A DNA stretch of 64,000 bases from Pontibacter arcticus (GCF_003284895.1 NZ_QMDV01000003.1:436501-500500), one strand, 5' to 3'; numbered from the stretch's first letter, positions 9,293 to 19,174 are shown. Notes: a model not told the origin generated them from the sequence alone. Numbers and translations are program-made.

Positions 9293-9360
9293 AGTATGAT
9301 AGCAGTTTTAATTCTGGTACTGTAGAGAAAGCAATTTAACGCTATTGCATCCTTATAAAG

Positions 9361-9400
9361 GAAGAAGCCACTCCAGGGTCGGAGAGTGGCTTCTTCTTTT
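9361..9400 (-). terminator. Hairpin terminator after yebC
   Basis: A 13-bp perfect stem (GAAGAAGCCACTC at 9361-9373 with GAGTGGCTTCTTC at 9384-9396). Placed between the end of yebC (9420) and the start of the antiporter gene (9292), it should end the minus-strand yebC transcript. The U tract on that strand is modest. Confidence 0.75.
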
Positions 9401-9419
9401 ACGTATAGTTTAGATTAAA

Positions 9420-10127
9420 TTATGCCATTGTGTGGTAAACAGCCTGTACGTCGTCGTCTTCTTCGATACGCTCGATCAGGTTCTCGATTTCTTCTTCCTG
9501 TTCTTCGGTTAATTCGGTTCTGGTGTTCGGGATGCGTTGCAGCTCGGCACTGATTACGTTCAAACCTTTTTCTTCCAGGGCTTTCTGCATCATTCCGAAA
9601 TCGGTGAAAGCAGTTTCCACAATAATTTCGCCTTCGTGCTCGTAAATATCTTCGGCACCGAAGTCGATCAGTTCGAGCTCCAGTTCTTCAATGTTTGCGC
9701 CTTCCGGAGCGATCTTAAAGATACCTTTGCGCGTGAAAATAAAATCCAGAGAGCCGGTTTTGCCAACTGCACCGCCTGCCCGCGAAAAGTATACACGCAT
9801 GTTAGCCACGGTACGGTTAATATTATCGGTAGCCGTTTCTACAAGTATGGCGATGCCGTATGGGCCGTAGCCTTCGTATACAACTTCTTCGTAATCTTTT
9901 TCATCTTTAGACGAGGCACGCTTGATAGCCGCTTCCACTCTGTCTTTGGGCATGTTAACGCCTTTGGCGTTCTGCATGGCCGTGCGCAGGCGGGCATTCG
10001 AATCCGGGTTAGGGCCGCCTTCTTTAACAGCAATTACGATCTCTTTGCCAAGGCGCGTAAAGGCCTTCGACATCTTATCCCAACGTTTAAATTTACGGGC
10101 TTTTCTAAATTCAAATGCGCGTCCCAT
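9420..10127 (-). CDS. YebC/PmpR family protein
   Basis: A 235-residue member of the YebC/PmpR (TACO1) family. The canonical N-terminus MGRAFEFRKARKFKRW, the GGPNPDSNARLR loop, the VYEGYGPYGIAILVE core and an acidic C-terminal domain are all present. Family members have been described as DNA-binding regulators and, more recently, as ribosome-associated factors that relieve stalling; which applies here cannot be told from sequence. A TAACTTTG box sits 28 bases upstream of the ATG. Confidence 0.93.
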   Translation of the reverse strand: MGRAFEFRKARKFKRWDKMSKAFTRLGKEIVIAVKEGGPNPDSNARLRTAMQNAKGVNMPKDRVEAAIKRASSKDEKDYEEVVYEGYGPYGIAILVETATDNINRTVANMRVYFSRAGGAVGKTGSLDFIFTRKGIFKIAPEGANIEELELELIDFGAEDIYEHEGEIIVETAFTDFGMMQKALEEKGLNVISAELQRIPNTRTELTEEQEEEIENLIERIEEDDDVQAVYHTMA

Positions 10128-10154
10128 GGATTGTCTGGTTTAATGAATGTGCTG

Positions 10155-10162
10155 CAAAGTTA
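10155..10162 (-). promoter_or_regulatory. -7 promoter box of yebC
   Basis: The minus strand reads TAACTTTG, a full match to the Bacteroidota -7 consensus TAnnTTTG, 28 bases before the start codon. No clear TTG was found at the expected -33 distance. Confidence 0.5.
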
Positions 10163-10317
10163 AGCAGCCTGTACGTAAATTGGTAGTATAGCCGCTAAAA
10201 ACGTTCTTAAAACCGGGTATCATTTTTTGATCCGGGCAACGTACTGCTCATACTTTTTAAAGTATAAAGTATAAATTCCTGGCTTTATTCTGATTAAGCT
10301 CTTCAGTTACAGGGTAC

Positions 10318-10950
10318 TTACTTTCTGACTGAAGTATGGAAATCGGTTATGCGGAGCTGATGATCGCAGAAGCTGTACTCGTGGGCAATGTTGGAGCCTA
10401 CTATAACTAACCTGTCTTGCTTATTCTGGTTGATATGCTCCTGGTACCAACTGATTCCTTCCTGATCCAGGTTAGTAGTGGGCTCATCTAAAAGCAGGAG
10501 GGAGGAATCGGAATAAATGGCAAGGCCCAGTTTCAGGCGCTGCTTCATCCCCGACGAAAAATCTTTAACGAATTTGTTTTTCGCTTTCTGCAAACCCATC
10601 CGGTCAATGAGCTGCTCATGCGACAGGTTTTGGCGCAAGGGTTTAAACCGGCTATGGAAACCGATCATTTCCAATAGTGTAAATTCTTCTACCAGCTCCA
10701 GGTACGGGGCTGTTAAAGAAAGTTGCCGGTAAGCAGTTTCGGGGGTGATGGTGGTGCCGGCTGAAGTATAAATCAGTTCGCCTTCGCTTAAAAGGTTATA
10801 ACCTGCCAGCACTGTAAGAAGTGTTGATTTTCCGGAACCGTTATGGCCAAGTATAGCATAAGATGCACCCTGCTCAAAAGTATAAGTCAGGTTCCGGAAA
10901 ATCCACTCGTAATTATAGCGTTTACCTAAGTTTTTTAGGTTAATCTGCAT
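10318..10950 (-). CDS. ABC transporter ATP-binding protein
   Basis: A 210-residue stand-alone ATPase subunit. Walker A GHNGSGKS lies at 35-42, the ABC signature FSSGMKQRL begins at 131, and Walker B LLLLDEPTTN runs to 160. No permease gene is adjacent, so the transported substrate is unknown. The start overlaps the end of lpxA by 11 bases, which makes it the last gene of the lipid A operon. A role in moving an envelope lipid is tempting but is only inference from position. Confidence 0.9.
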   Translation of the reverse strand: MQINLKNLGKRYNYEWIFRNLTYTFEQGASYAILGHNGSGKSTLLTVLAGYNLLSEGELIYTSAGTTITPETAYRQLSLTAPYLELVEEFTLLEMIGFHSRFKPLRQNLSHEQLIDRMGLQKAKNKFVKDFSSGMKQRLKLGLAIYSDSSLLLLDEPTTNLDQEGISWYQEHINQNKQDRLVIVGSNIAHEYSFCDHQLRITDFHTSVRK

Positions 10951-11731
10951 CTCTGGATAAGTAGCTCTTAATAATGCCCCGGCCCGAGTTACGGATAAAG
11001 TTGGTTACTTCGTCGCGTTCGCGGCTTGGCGGCAACTCCAGTTCTATAGTATCAAGCGCCTGCGTATTGTTCAGGCTGCTCATAAACAGGATGCGGTATA
11101 TCTGCTGGATTTCGTTTATCTGATCGCTTACAAACCCACGTCGGCGCAAACCAACCGAATTAATGCCTGCATAAGAAAGCGGCTCGCGTGCTGATTTGAT
11201 GAACGGAGGAACGTCTTTCAATACTTTTGATCCGCCAGAAATAAAGGCATGTGCGCCAATTTTTACGAACTGGTGTACGGCACTGGTCGCGCTGATGATG
11301 GCATAATCACCAACTTCTACGTGGCCGGCCATCTGTACTGCGTTGCCGATAATACAGCTATTGCCAACCATACAGTCGTGGGCTACGTGCGCATACGCCA
11401 TTACCAGGCAGTTGGCACCTACCACAGTTTTCATTTTATCAATAGTACCTCGGCTTACGGTTACAAACTCCCGGATTACGGTGTTATCGCCGATGTAAGC
11501 CGTTGTTACTTCGCCGGCAAATTTCAGATCCTGTGGTACCGAAGAGATAACGGCTCCCGGAAAAATCTTAACGTTCTTTCCGATACGGGCGCCTTCCATG
11601 ATCACGGCATTAGAGCCAATCCAGGTGCCTTCCCCGATTTCTACATTTTTATGGATAGTTACAAATGGCTCTACCACTACATTCTGGGCAATTTTAGCCT
11701 CCGGATGAATATATGCTAAGGGCTGGTTCAT
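10940..11731 (-). CDS. lpxA: UDP-N-acetylglucosamine O-acyltransferase
   Basis: First enzyme of lipid A synthesis: it moves a 3-hydroxyacyl chain from ACP to the 3-OH of UDP-GlcNAc in the cytoplasm. The 263 residues form a left-handed hexapeptide beta-helix (repeats such as IGEGTWIGSNAVI and VGNSCIIGNAV) and a C-terminal helical domain. The catalytic histidine is the second His of AHVAHDC (H118). Length is normal. The start codon overlaps the stop of lpxC-fabZ by 4 bases (ATGA type), which implies translational coupling. Confidence 0.96.
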   Translation of the reverse strand: MNQPLAYIHPEAKIAQNVVVEPFVTIHKNVEIGEGTWIGSNAVIMEGARIGKNVKIFPGAVISSVPQDLKFAGEVTTAYIGDNTVIREFVTVSRGTIDKMKTVVGANCLVMAYAHVAHDCMVGNSCIIGNAVQMAGHVEVGDYAIISATSAVHQFVKIGAHAFISGGSKVLKDVPPFIKSAREPLSYAGINSVGLRRRGFVSDQINEIQQIYRILFMSSLNNTQALDTIELELPPSRERDEVTNFIRNSGRGIIKSYLSRDAD

Positions 11732-13122
11732 ACGTTTTTCTTTACTATACTTGCTGACATTTCTGCTTCCATTACCAACTGCCCGGCTACAAAAGCCTGA
11801 CCAGACATCTTGGCAATACCACGTTTTACGGGTGCCAGCAATTCACATTTAAATATTATAGTATCTCCTGGAATAACTTTGCGTCTGAACCGGCATCTGT
11901 CTATTCCTAAAAAGTAAGTCCAGTAATCGTCCGGGTTATCTACTGTGCTCAGTACAAGTATACCGCCGGTCTGGGCCATCGCTTCAATCTGGATCACGCC
12001 TGGCAGCACGGGGTTGCCCGGAAAATGGCCCTGAAAAAATGGCTCGTTCATGGTAATGTTTTTAATGCCCGTTACCGAAGTTTCGTCTAAATGGATGATC
12101 TTATCGATCAGCAGGAACGGGTAACGGTGCGGAAGCATTGCTGAGATCTGGTTAATATCCAGTACAGCTTTCTTTTTTGGGTCGTAGGTAGGCACGTTTT
12201 TAATGGCGGCCTCCGTGATCAGCTTCTTTACCTTTTTAGCGAACGCAATGTTGGCGGCATGGCCCGGGCGGGCGGCTAAAATCTGTCCTTTAATCGGCAT
12301 GCCGATCAGGGCCAGATCACCGATCAGGTCAAGTAATTTATGGCGTGCCGGCTCGTTTTTGTAGCGCAGCTCGGTGTTGTTAAGTATACCTTCGGCCTGT
12401 ACTTCTATTTTTGGCTTCTTCAGAAGGTCGGATAAGTAGTTTAGTTCTTCATCCTGCACAACGCGGTCTACAATTACAATCGCATTGTCCACGTCGCCGC
12501 CTTTTATCAGATTTTGCTTATACAATGCTTCCAGCTCATGCAGGAAAACAAAGGTACGGCAAGGGGCAATCTCTTCTATAAACTGATCAAAGTGAGTGAG
12601 GGATGCATGCTGGCTGCCTAAAACAGGCGAGTTGTAATCCACCATGACCGTCAGGCGGTAGTTATCAAGTGGAAGAGCGGCAATCTCCACACCGCGTTTT
12701 TCATCTTTAAAGCTGATACCGTTCGGGATCTCGAAGTAATTGCGCATGGCTTTCTGCTCTTCCAGGCCTACGCTAAGTAGCGCCTGTACAAAGTCGATAG
12801 CAGAGCCATCCATGATAGGAGGTTCCGGGCCGTCCAGTTCGATCAAAACGTTATCGATCTGTAAGCCAACCAGCGCGGCAAGCGTGTGCTCCACCGTATG
12901 TACGCGGGCTCCGTTCTGCTCCAGGGTAGTGCCCCTCGAAAGGTCTACTACGTTATCTACATCCGCGTTTACAACAGGCTGCCCGGGCAGGTCGATGCGC
13001 TGAAATTTATAACCATGATGCGTTGGCGCAGGCTTAAATGTCATGTTAGACACAACGCCAGTATGCAAGCCTATTCCCGAAACGGTAACCGGGGCCTTTA
13101 TGGTATGCTGTTTATCGTTCAT
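11728..13122 (-). CDS. lpxC-fabZ: Bifunctional UDP-3-O-acyl-GlcNAc deacetylase / 3-hydroxyacyl-ACP dehydratase
   Basis: A 464-residue fusion typical of Bacteroidota. Residues 1 to about 305 are LpxC, the zinc deacetylase that commits flux to lipid A; the zinc-site signature is VEHT (E78, H79) and the later [10 protein letters not shown] supplies the other ligands. Residues from about 315 are FabZ, which dehydrates 3-hydroxyacyl-ACP; it shows [13 protein letters not shown] with the catalytic His and [20 protein letters not shown]. The fusion joins the enzymes that compete for the same hydroxyacyl-ACP pool. It is followed directly by lpxA and preceded by lpxD with a 169-base gap. Confidence 0.97.
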   Translation of the reverse strand: MNDKQHTIKAPVTVSGIGLHTGVVSNMTFKPAPTHHGYKFQRIDLPGQPVVNADVDNVVDLSRGTTLEQNGARVHTVEHTLAALVGLQIDNVLIELDGPEPPIMDGSAIDFVQALLSVGLEEQKAMRNYFEIPNGISFKDEKRGVEIAALPLDNYRLTVMVDYNSPVLGSQHASLTHFDQFIEEIAPCRTFVFLHELEALYKQNLIKGGDVDNAIVIVDRVVQDEELNYLSDLLKKPKIEVQAEGILNNTELRYKNEPARHKLLDLIGDLALIGMPIKGQILAARPGHAANIAFAKKVKKLITEAAIKNVPTYDPKKKAVLDINQISAMLPHRYPFLLIDKIIHLDETSVTGIKNITMNEPFFQGHFPGNPVLPGVIQIEAMAQTGGILVLSTVDNPDDYWTYFLGIDRCRFRRKVIPGDTIIFKCELLAPVKRGIAKMSGQAFVAGQLVMEAEMSASIVKKNV

Positions 13123-13291
13123 TCACCTATCAATAGTCGTGGTCTTGCCTGTTTACAACAAGCGCATAAGCGCTGCCGGGTGCCTGGCAAATGGGCCGGT
13201 TGTTAGCGTATTACAGCCGTAAACTTAATATTTTAAATAAGCAGCTGCTATTTTTATTTTAACTAAGTTTAACTAACAGGCTTATAAAGTC

Positions 13292-14314
13292 TTAGGATTT
13301 GTCTTTCAGGTTTTCGAGCTCGCGTTGCAATTCCGGTAGTTTACGGAATACGGTCATGGCGCGCAGGTTCTGTTTGTAGTCGAAAGCAGGAGAGCCCTGG
13401 ATAATGGTACCGGATTCTTTTACAGATTTCGAAACGCCGGACTGGGCGCCAACGGTGGTTTTATCAGCAATAGAGATATGGCCTACTATGCCTACCTGGC
13501 CTGCTATTACACATTGGTTGCCAATTTTGGTAGACCCTGAAATGCCCGCTTGCGCAGCAATTACAGTATCCGTTCCAATCTCAACATTATGCGCGATCTG
13601 TACCAGGTTATCTATTTTAGAACCTCTCCTGATGATAGTAGAGCCCATGGTGGCGCAATCGATCGTGGTGTTGGCACCGATGGATACATGATCTTCCAGG
13701 AGTACATTGCCTATCTGCGGAATGGCTTTGTAGCTGCCGTCCGGTTGCGGTGCAAAGCCGAAGCCATCGCTGCCCAGCACGGCGCCGGCATGTATGGTGC
13801 AATGGCTGCCTACAACGGTATTGGTATATAGTTTAGCGCCCGCAAAAATGGTGGTATTAGCACCTATCTGCACGTTATCGCCGATGTATACCTGCGGAAA
13901 AATGCGTACGTTTTCGCCTATTTTGCAATTATTACCGATGTAAGAAAAAGCGCCACGGTAATGGCCACTGCCAATCTGGCTGCCTGTACCTATAAAGCAA
14001 GGCTCTTCCACACCTGTTTTAGAGGCCAGCAAAGCTGTCTGGTAATACTGCAGCAATACAGAAAAGCTGGTGTAAGGGTCTGCCACACGGATAAGCGTAG
14101 GTGCAACCGGTTTTTTCAGCTCCAGTTTATCAGAAACAATGATCGCACTTGCCTGCGTGGTATATAAAAAAGGTTCGTATTTAGCATTAGATAAAAAAGC
14201 CAATGCTCCTTGTCTGGCCTCTTCTATTTTGGCTAAAGTGCTGACCTTAGCATTGCTATCTCCTTCAATCGTGCCCTGCAGCAAGTCAGCTATCTGTTGA
14301 ACAGTAAATTCCAT
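13292..14314 (-). CDS. lpxD: UDP-3-O-(3-hydroxyacyl)glucosamine N-acyltransferase
   Basis: Third lipid A enzyme: it adds the N-linked hydroxyacyl chain. The 340 residues show the LpxD N-terminal uridine-binding domain (1-100, with EARQGALAFLSNAKYEPFL). A long hexapeptide beta-helix follows, containing QIAHNVEIG with the likely catalytic His, and then a short C-terminal helix (PELQRELENL). It sits in the lipid A operon between the HD-domain gene and lpxC-fabZ. A TAAGTTTG box lies 49 bases upstream, so it may have its own promoter. Confidence 0.96.
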   Translation of the reverse strand: MEFTVQQIADLLQGTIEGDSNAKVSTLAKIEEARQGALAFLSNAKYEPFLYTTQASAIIVSDKLELKKPVAPTLIRVADPYTSFSVLLQYYQTALLASKTGVEEPCFIGTGSQIGSGHYRGAFSYIGNNCKIGENVRIFPQVYIGDNVQIGANTTIFAGAKLYTNTVVGSHCTIHAGAVLGSDGFGFAPQPDGSYKAIPQIGNVLLEDHVSIGANTTIDCATMGSTIIRRGSKIDNLVQIAHNVEIGTDTVIAAQAGISGSTKIGNQCVIAGQVGIVGHISIADKTTVGAQSGVSKSVKESGTIIQGSPAFDYKQNLRAMTVFRKLPELQRELENLKDKS

Positions 14315-14362
14315 AATGTAAAATTAGAGCAAAAACTTAAAAACGCTACTCCGTTGGGGGCG

Positions 14363-14370
14363 CAAACTTA
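14363..14370 (-). promoter_or_regulatory. Possible -7 promoter box of lpxD
   Basis: The minus strand reads TAAGTTTG, matching TAnnTTTG, 49 bases before the lpxD ATG in the 191-base gap after the HD gene. At 19 bases upstream there is TTC in place of TTG, so the match is partial. Confidence 0.4.
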
Positions 14371-14505
14371 CTAAAAACTTACCATTCCCGAAACCACATA
14401 CGCTTGCCATACTTTTAAAGCGCTAGGTATTGGCAAGTATAAGATGCGTTTAAAAGGTAATTTTCAGGTTTTTCCGAAGTACCATAAACTAAAGTATAAA
14501 TCAGA

Positions 14506-15735
14506 TCAATGTGCTACTTCTTTCGGATAGCACACATAATATTTTTCTACTTTATGGCCCAGCGCCCGGATATTAGGCAGATCAGAAGCTTCGGCCACAT
14601 CTATTACATAGCCGGATTTTGTCAGCATATCAATAGTCTGGCCTTCGGCATCATAGGCGTTGTTGCTTATTTTCCCATCGATCATCAGGTATTTTACTTC
14701 TGCTTCCGGGATGTTGAACTGCTCCTGCACCAGCTCGCTGATGCCCAATAGCATTTCTTGGTCGATGGGTCTGGTGGAGATAATCACTTTAAAAAGGCGG
14801 CGGTTCAGGATGCTGTTGGCCAGCAAAGAAAGTATAACGTCCGGATGCGAGGCCCACTCTTTTATAGCGCTCCAGATATCATGGTCGTCGAGGTTTACAA
14901 AGCGCTGCAGAATAGTATGGTCATTCTCAAAATCTTTTATACTGACATCAGCCGCCAGAAAGAACTGCAGGCAAGGGCTGGCTGGTACCGTTATACCTTG
15001 CTGCAATAACTGGCGGGCGCGTTGTACCACACGTAATACCATGTTTTCGGCGCTGATAACGGTTTTGTGTAAGTATACCTGCCAGTACATCAAGCGGCGG
15101 CTAACCAGGAAGTTCTCGATGCTGTAGACACCTTTTTCTTCTACTACCAGCTTGTCGTTGGCCACATCCAGCATTTTAATGATGCGGTCTGCACCAATCT
15201 TGCCTTCGTACACGCCGGTATAAAAGCTGTCGCGGTTCAGGTAATCGAGGCGGTCCACATCCAGTTGGCTCGATACCAGCTGGTGAAAGAAATTACGTTC
15301 GTAGGTGCCTTTAAAGATCTGAATGGCCAGGCTTAACCTGCCGTTAAATTCCTTGTTCAGCATGTGCATCAGGTGCAGCGAAAGTTCTTCGTGGTGCACT
15401 TCCTTAAAAATAGCGGTTTCCAGCGCATGCGAGAACGGGCCGTGGCCCACGTCGTGCAAAAGTATGGCGATCAGCGAAGCTTCATATTCAGCGTCAGAAA
15501 TTACATTATCCTTACTTCGGAGTGTTTGCAAAGCCGTGTTCATGAGGTGCATAGCCCCAAGCGCATGATGGAAACGCGTATGCAAGGCACCCGGATATAC
15601 CATTTCGGTAAGGCCCAATTGCTTGATGCGGCGCAGACGCTGAAAGTATGGATGATCGATTACATCGAAAATAAGATCGGACGGAACGGTAATAAAACCG
15701 TAAACAGGGTCGTTGAAGATTTTTTTCTTATTCAC
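14506..15735 (-). CDS. HD-domain phosphohydrolase (dNTPase-like)
   Basis: A 409-residue HD-superfamily protein of the dGTPase-like type. Metal ligands are visible in RFHHALGAMHLM (first His cluster) and HDVGHGPFSHALE (the HD motif), followed by DRLDYLNRDSFYTGV, which carries the last conserved Asp. Members hydrolyse (deoxy)nucleoside triphosphates or related phosphoesters; the substrate here is unknown. It is the promoter-proximal gene of the lipid A gene set and is divergent from porX. The pairing may reflect conserved synteny more than shared function. Confidence 0.88.
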   Translation of the reverse strand: MNKKKIFNDPVYGFITVPSDLIFDVIDHPYFQRLRRIKQLGLTEMVYPGALHTRFHHALGAMHLMNTALQTLRSKDNVISDAEYEASLIAILLHDVGHGPFSHALETAIFKEVHHEELSLHLMHMLNKEFNGRLSLAIQIFKGTYERNFFHQLVSSQLDVDRLDYLNRDSFYTGVYEGKIGADRIIKMLDVANDKLVVEEKGVYSIENFLVSRRLMYWQVYLHKTVISAENMVLRVVQRARQLLQQGITVPASPCLQFFLAADVSIKDFENDHTILQRFVNLDDHDIWSAIKEWASHPDVILSLLANSILNRRLFKVIISTRPIDQEMLLGISELVQEQFNIPEAEVKYLMIDGKISNNAYDAEGQTIDMLTKSGYVIDVAEASDLPNIRALGHKVEKYYVCYPKEVAH

Positions 15736-15928
15736 TAAACCAGAGGTTTAACAGTTAAATTGGTTTCCGGGTAAAGACTGGTGCTGTATTTGCGGGCTGC
15801 CAGCTTAATCAGTTACATAATCTATCGTATGATAGCAGATGGCTGGCCTTTTTCGTAAGTTTCAAGTATAAAATTAAAAACAAACCCGTTTCGCACGCTT
15901 TAGCCTCTTAACAACCAACGATAAAACT

Positions 15929-17491
15929 ATGCAAAGATACAGTATTTTATGGGCCGATGATGAAATCGACCTGCTCAAGCCACACATCCTTTTCCTGACT
16001 GATAAAGGCTACGACATCACCCCGGTAAACAGTGGTGCCGATGCTATCGAAAAATTTCAGGAACAAAGCTATGATGTGGTTTTTTTAGATGAGAACATGC
16101 CCGGCATCAGTGGCCTGGAAACGCTGGCCGAACTCAAAACCATTCGCCCGGCAGTGCCCGTAATTATGATCACCAAAAGCGAGGAAGAGCATATTATGGA
16201 GGAGGCCATCGGCTCCAAAATAACAGATTACCTCATCAAGCCCCTCAACCCGAACCAGATCCTGCTTTCCGTTAAAAAAGTATTGGATAACAAACGCCTT
16301 GTTTCCGAGAAAACGAATATGAGCTACCAGCGCGATTTCCGTACGCTGGGCATGGCTTTTGGCGAGCGCCTGAGCCCCGCCGAGTGGACCGATATTTACA
16401 AAAAACTGGTGTACTGGGAGCTGGAGATCGACGAGACCGAAAACAAAAGTATGGCCGACGTCATCAACATGCAGAAAGATGAGGCAAACTCGAATTTTGC
16501 AAAGTTTGTGATGGAGAACTACGAGGAATGGGTAAACAACGAAAGCGATGAAGCGCCGCTTATGTCGCACCAGTTGTTTAAGGAGCGTGTTTTCCCGATG
16601 ATGAAGGAATCGGATAAGCCGGTATACTTTATTTTAATTGATAACCTGCGCTACGACCAGTGGAAAGTGCTGGAGCCGATCATCTCAGACTACTTTAATG
16701 TAGATAACGAGGAAATGTTCTATTCCATACTTCCGACCACAACGGCGTACGCCCGTAATGCCATTTTTTCGGGTATGCTGCCCAGTGATATCGCGAAGAA
16801 GTTTCCGAACCTGTGGGTATCTGACGATGACGACGAAGGCAAGAACCTGAACGAATCGGAGTTCCTGGATAGAATGATGCAGCAGAACCGCATCAGCGAA
16901 AAGTATAGCTATCACAAAATTACAAACCCGGCTGCCGGCAAAGACCTGTTAGGCAAATTCAGTAACCTGGATAACAACAAACTGAACGTGATTGTCTATA
17001 ACTTTGTGGATATGCTCTCGCATGCCCGCACCGATAGCAACATGGTGCGCGAGCTAGCCCCCGACGAATCGGCTTACCGTTCTATTACGCGTTCGTGGTT
17101 CATGCACTCGCCTTTATTTGAAACCCTTAAGCTCATCGCTGAGAAAAAAGGACGTGTTATCATCACCACAGACCACGGTACGATCCGGGTAAAGAAACCA
17201 TTTAAAATTATTGGCGACCGCAACACTAACACCAACCTGCGCTATAAGCATGGTAAAAACCTGGGTTACACCGATAAGGATGTGTTCACGGTTAAAAAGC
17301 CCGAACGATTTTTCTTGCCAAAAGCCAATGTTTCTACTACGTTTGTGTTTGCGATAGAAGATTATTTTTTCGCCTATCCGAATAATTACAATTACTATGT
17401 GAACTACTACAAGGATACCTTCCAGCACGGGGGCATATCGTTGGAGGAAGTGATCATTCCGTTTGTAACACTTTCACCTAAAAATGTATAA
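15929..17491 (+). CDS. porX: PorX: response regulator with PglZ/alkaline-phosphatase-like output domain
   Basis: Two-domain regulator of the type IX secretion system. Residues 1-125 are a CheY-like receiver with an acidic pocket (D10, D11), the phospho-acceptor D54 in FLDENMPG and a K in IKPLNP. A helical linker follows. Residues from about 210 form the PglZ domain of the alkaline phosphatase superfamily, with ILIDNLRYDQW, the nucleophile-type Thr in LPTTTAYARN, NFVDMLSHAR and TTDHGTIRVKKP. Known PorX proteins are controlled by PorY and hydrolyse phosphodiesters in vitro. Its partner PorY is not in the window. The downstream tsaE gene overlaps by 8 bases. Confidence 0.95.
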   Translation: MQRYSILWADDEIDLLKPHILFLTDKGYDITPVNSGADAIEKFQEQSYDVVFLDENMPGISGLETLAELKTIRPAVPVIMITKSEEEHIMEEAIGSKITDYLIKPLNPNQILLSVKKVLDNKRLVSEKTNMSYQRDFRTLGMAFGERLSPAEWTDIYKKLVYWELEIDETENKSMADVINMQKDEANSNFAKFVMENYEEWVNNESDEAPLMSHQLFKERVFPMMKESDKPVYFILIDNLRYDQWKVLEPIISDYFNVDNEEMFYSILPTTTAYARNAIFSGMLPSDIAKKFPNLWVSDDDDEGKNLNESEFLDRMMQQNRISEKYSYHKITNPAAGKDLLGKFSNLDNNKLNVIVYNFVDMLSHARTDSNMVRELAPDESAYRSITRSWFMHSPLFETLKLIAEKKGRVIITTDHGTIRVKKPFKIIGDRNTNTNLRYKHGKNLGYTDKDVFTVKKPERFFLPKANVSTTFVFAIEDYFFAYPNNYNYYVNYYKDTFQHGGISLEEVIIPFVTLSPKNV

Positions 17492-17930
17492 AACAGGAGT
17501 AGAAAAAGCACGTTTACAGATGTCGTCGTTGGAAGATTTGCCAGCGGCGGCTTCTGTGCTTTTAGGCATGGCCAAAGAGCAGCCGGTTATACTTTTCGAG
17601 GGGCCGATGGGAGCCGGAAAAACGACGCTCATCAAGGAATTCTGCCGCCAGATGGGCGTAAAAGAGAATGTCAGCAGCCCCACGTTTGCGCTTGTAAACG
17701 AATACGAAACAACGGAAAGGAAACTAATTTATCATTTTGATTTTTATAGAATAAGAAATGAGCGGGAAGCACTCGATATCGGCACACTGGAGTATTTTGA
17801 TTCCGGGCGTATGTGTCTGATCGAGTGGCCCTCGCTGGTGCCTGGTTTGTTGCCGGAGCATTACTTGCTTGTAACTTTACAGCCCGCACCCGAAAGTGAG
17901 GTGCGCACCATGACCATTAATCAGGTTTAG
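17484..17930 (+). CDS. tsaE: tRNA threonylcarbamoyladenosine biosynthesis ATPase TsaE
   Basis: ATPase partner of TsaB-TsaD in making the t6A37 modification of ANN-decoding tRNAs. The 148 residues have a P-loop (GPMGAGKTT, 40-48), the switch-like SPTFALVNEYE and the HFDFYRI motif of the family, then LIEWPSLVPGLLPE. The start at 17484 overlaps porX by 8 bases. A second ATG at 17520 would give a product 12 residues shorter that also covers the whole domain, so the start is not certain. It is one base upstream of ald, so the three genes look co-transcribed. Confidence 0.93.
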   Translation: MYKTGVEKARLQMSSLEDLPAAASVLLGMAKEQPVILFEGPMGAGKTTLIKEFCRQMGVKENVSSPTFALVNEYETTERKLIYHFDFYRIRNEREALDIGTLEYFDSGRMCLIEWPSLVPGLLPEHYLLVTLQPAPESEVRTMTINQV

Positions 17931-17931
17931 T

Positions 17932-19158
17932 ATGACGAAGAGCTTAACTGCAGAGTTGGGGAGATTAGCAGCCAGCCAGGCGCTATATCCAAAAGAGTCG
18001 ATGCTGGCCATTGATGAACGTAAGCACAGCCTGTTTATCGGTATTCCAAAAGAATCATCTTTTCAGGAAAACAGGATCGGGCTCACACCTGATGCAGTAA
18101 AACAACTCATCGACCACGGCCATACCATCTGGATCGAGACAGGTGCCGGAGAGCCATCCAAATACTCGGACCACGAATACTCGGAGGCAGGGGCTAAAGT
18201 GGTTTATGCTACCCCGGAAGTATACGAGGCCGATATCATACTTAAAATTGCCCCGCCTACTTACGACGAGATTGCCTACCTCAAGCCTGGCCAGACTTTA
18301 ATTTCTGCGTTGCACTTCGGCAACCTGACGTCCGATTACATCAATGCGCTGCTTAAGAAAAAGATAAACGCTATTTCGTTTGAGCTGATACGTGATAAAT
18401 CGGATTCGAAACCGGTTGTACGTGCCATGAGCGAAATTGCAGGCAGCACCGTTATGCTGATCGCAGCGCATTACATGAGCAGCAGCGAAGATGGCAAAGG
18501 TATGATACTAGGCGGCATAACCGGCGTACCACCATCCAAAGTAGTTATACTTGGGGCCGGCACCGTAGCCGAATATGCGGCGCGCGCTGCACTGGGTTTA
18601 GGGGCAGAAGTAAAAGTATTTGACAATCATATCTATAAATTACGCCGGCTGAAGCATAACATCGGCGCACAGCTTTTTACCTCCACATTAGATAAAGCCG
18701 TACTCTACAACGAAATAAAGCAGGCTGATGTGGTAATTGGCGCACTGGTGGCCGAAGACAGTGTGATGCCTTGTATGGTTGAAGAAGCTGTGGTAAGCCA
18801 GATGGCAGCTGGTTCGGTTATTATTGATGTATGCATCGACCAGGGGGGCTGTTTTGAAACGTCAGAGCTTACCTCGCATAGCCGCCCGATCTACCGCAAG
18901 TATGATATCATTCATTATTGCGTACCTAACATTGCATCGCGGGTGCCGCGTACAGCATCCAACGCATTAAGTAATATCTTCACGCCCATCTTCACCGAAA
19001 TTTCAAAGTATGGCGGCATCAACGAAGTGCTGTTCACAAATGAGCATTATCGCAACGGTGTATATATTTACCGCGGCAGCCTCACCAACAGTACCATCGC
19101 TAAAAAATTCGGGATGCGTTACAAAGAGTTAGGGTTGATGATCGCCGTCAGAAATTAA
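17932..19158 (+). CDS. ald: Alanine dehydrogenase
   Basis: Interconverts L-alanine and pyruvate plus ammonia with NAD+. The 408 residues comprise the substrate-binding domain (about 33-175, with IPKESSFQENRIGLTP and METGAG-like ETGAGEPS) and a Rossmann NAD domain with VVILGAGTVAEYAAR at about 202-216. The family's late VDVCIDQGG-type loop is seen as IDVCIDQGGCFET. It is about 35 residues longer at the N-terminus than the classical ~371-residue enzyme. It follows tsaE with a one-base gap. Confidence 0.92.
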   Translation: MTKSLTAELGRLAASQALYPKESMLAIDERKHSLFIGIPKESSFQENRIGLTPDAVKQLIDHGHTIWIETGAGEPSKYSDHEYSEAGAKVVYATPEVYEADIILKIAPPTYDEIAYLKPGQTLISALHFGNLTSDYINALLKKKINAISFELIRDKSDSKPVVRAMSEIAGSTVMLIAAHYMSSSEDGKGMILGGITGVPPSKVVILGAGTVAEYAARAALGLGAEVKVFDNHIYKLRRLKHNIGAQLFTSTLDKAVLYNEIKQADVVIGALVAEDSVMPCMVEEAVVSQMAAGSVIIDVCIDQGGCFETSELTSHSRPIYRKYDIIHYCVPNIASRVPRTASNALSNIFTPIFTEISKYGGINEVLFTNEHYRNGVYIYRGSLTNSTIAKKFGMRYKELGLMIAVRN

Positions 19159-19174
19159 AAAAACAATCAAAATA

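Noticed and set aside
15929-17491. PglZ domain as a sign of a BREX or Pgl phage-defence system
   Set aside because: The domain is fused to a receiver in the PorX architecture and no brx or pgl defence genes (methylase, large ATPase) are nearby; the pglC-F-like genes downstream are sugar-synthesis genes with an unrelated use of the name.
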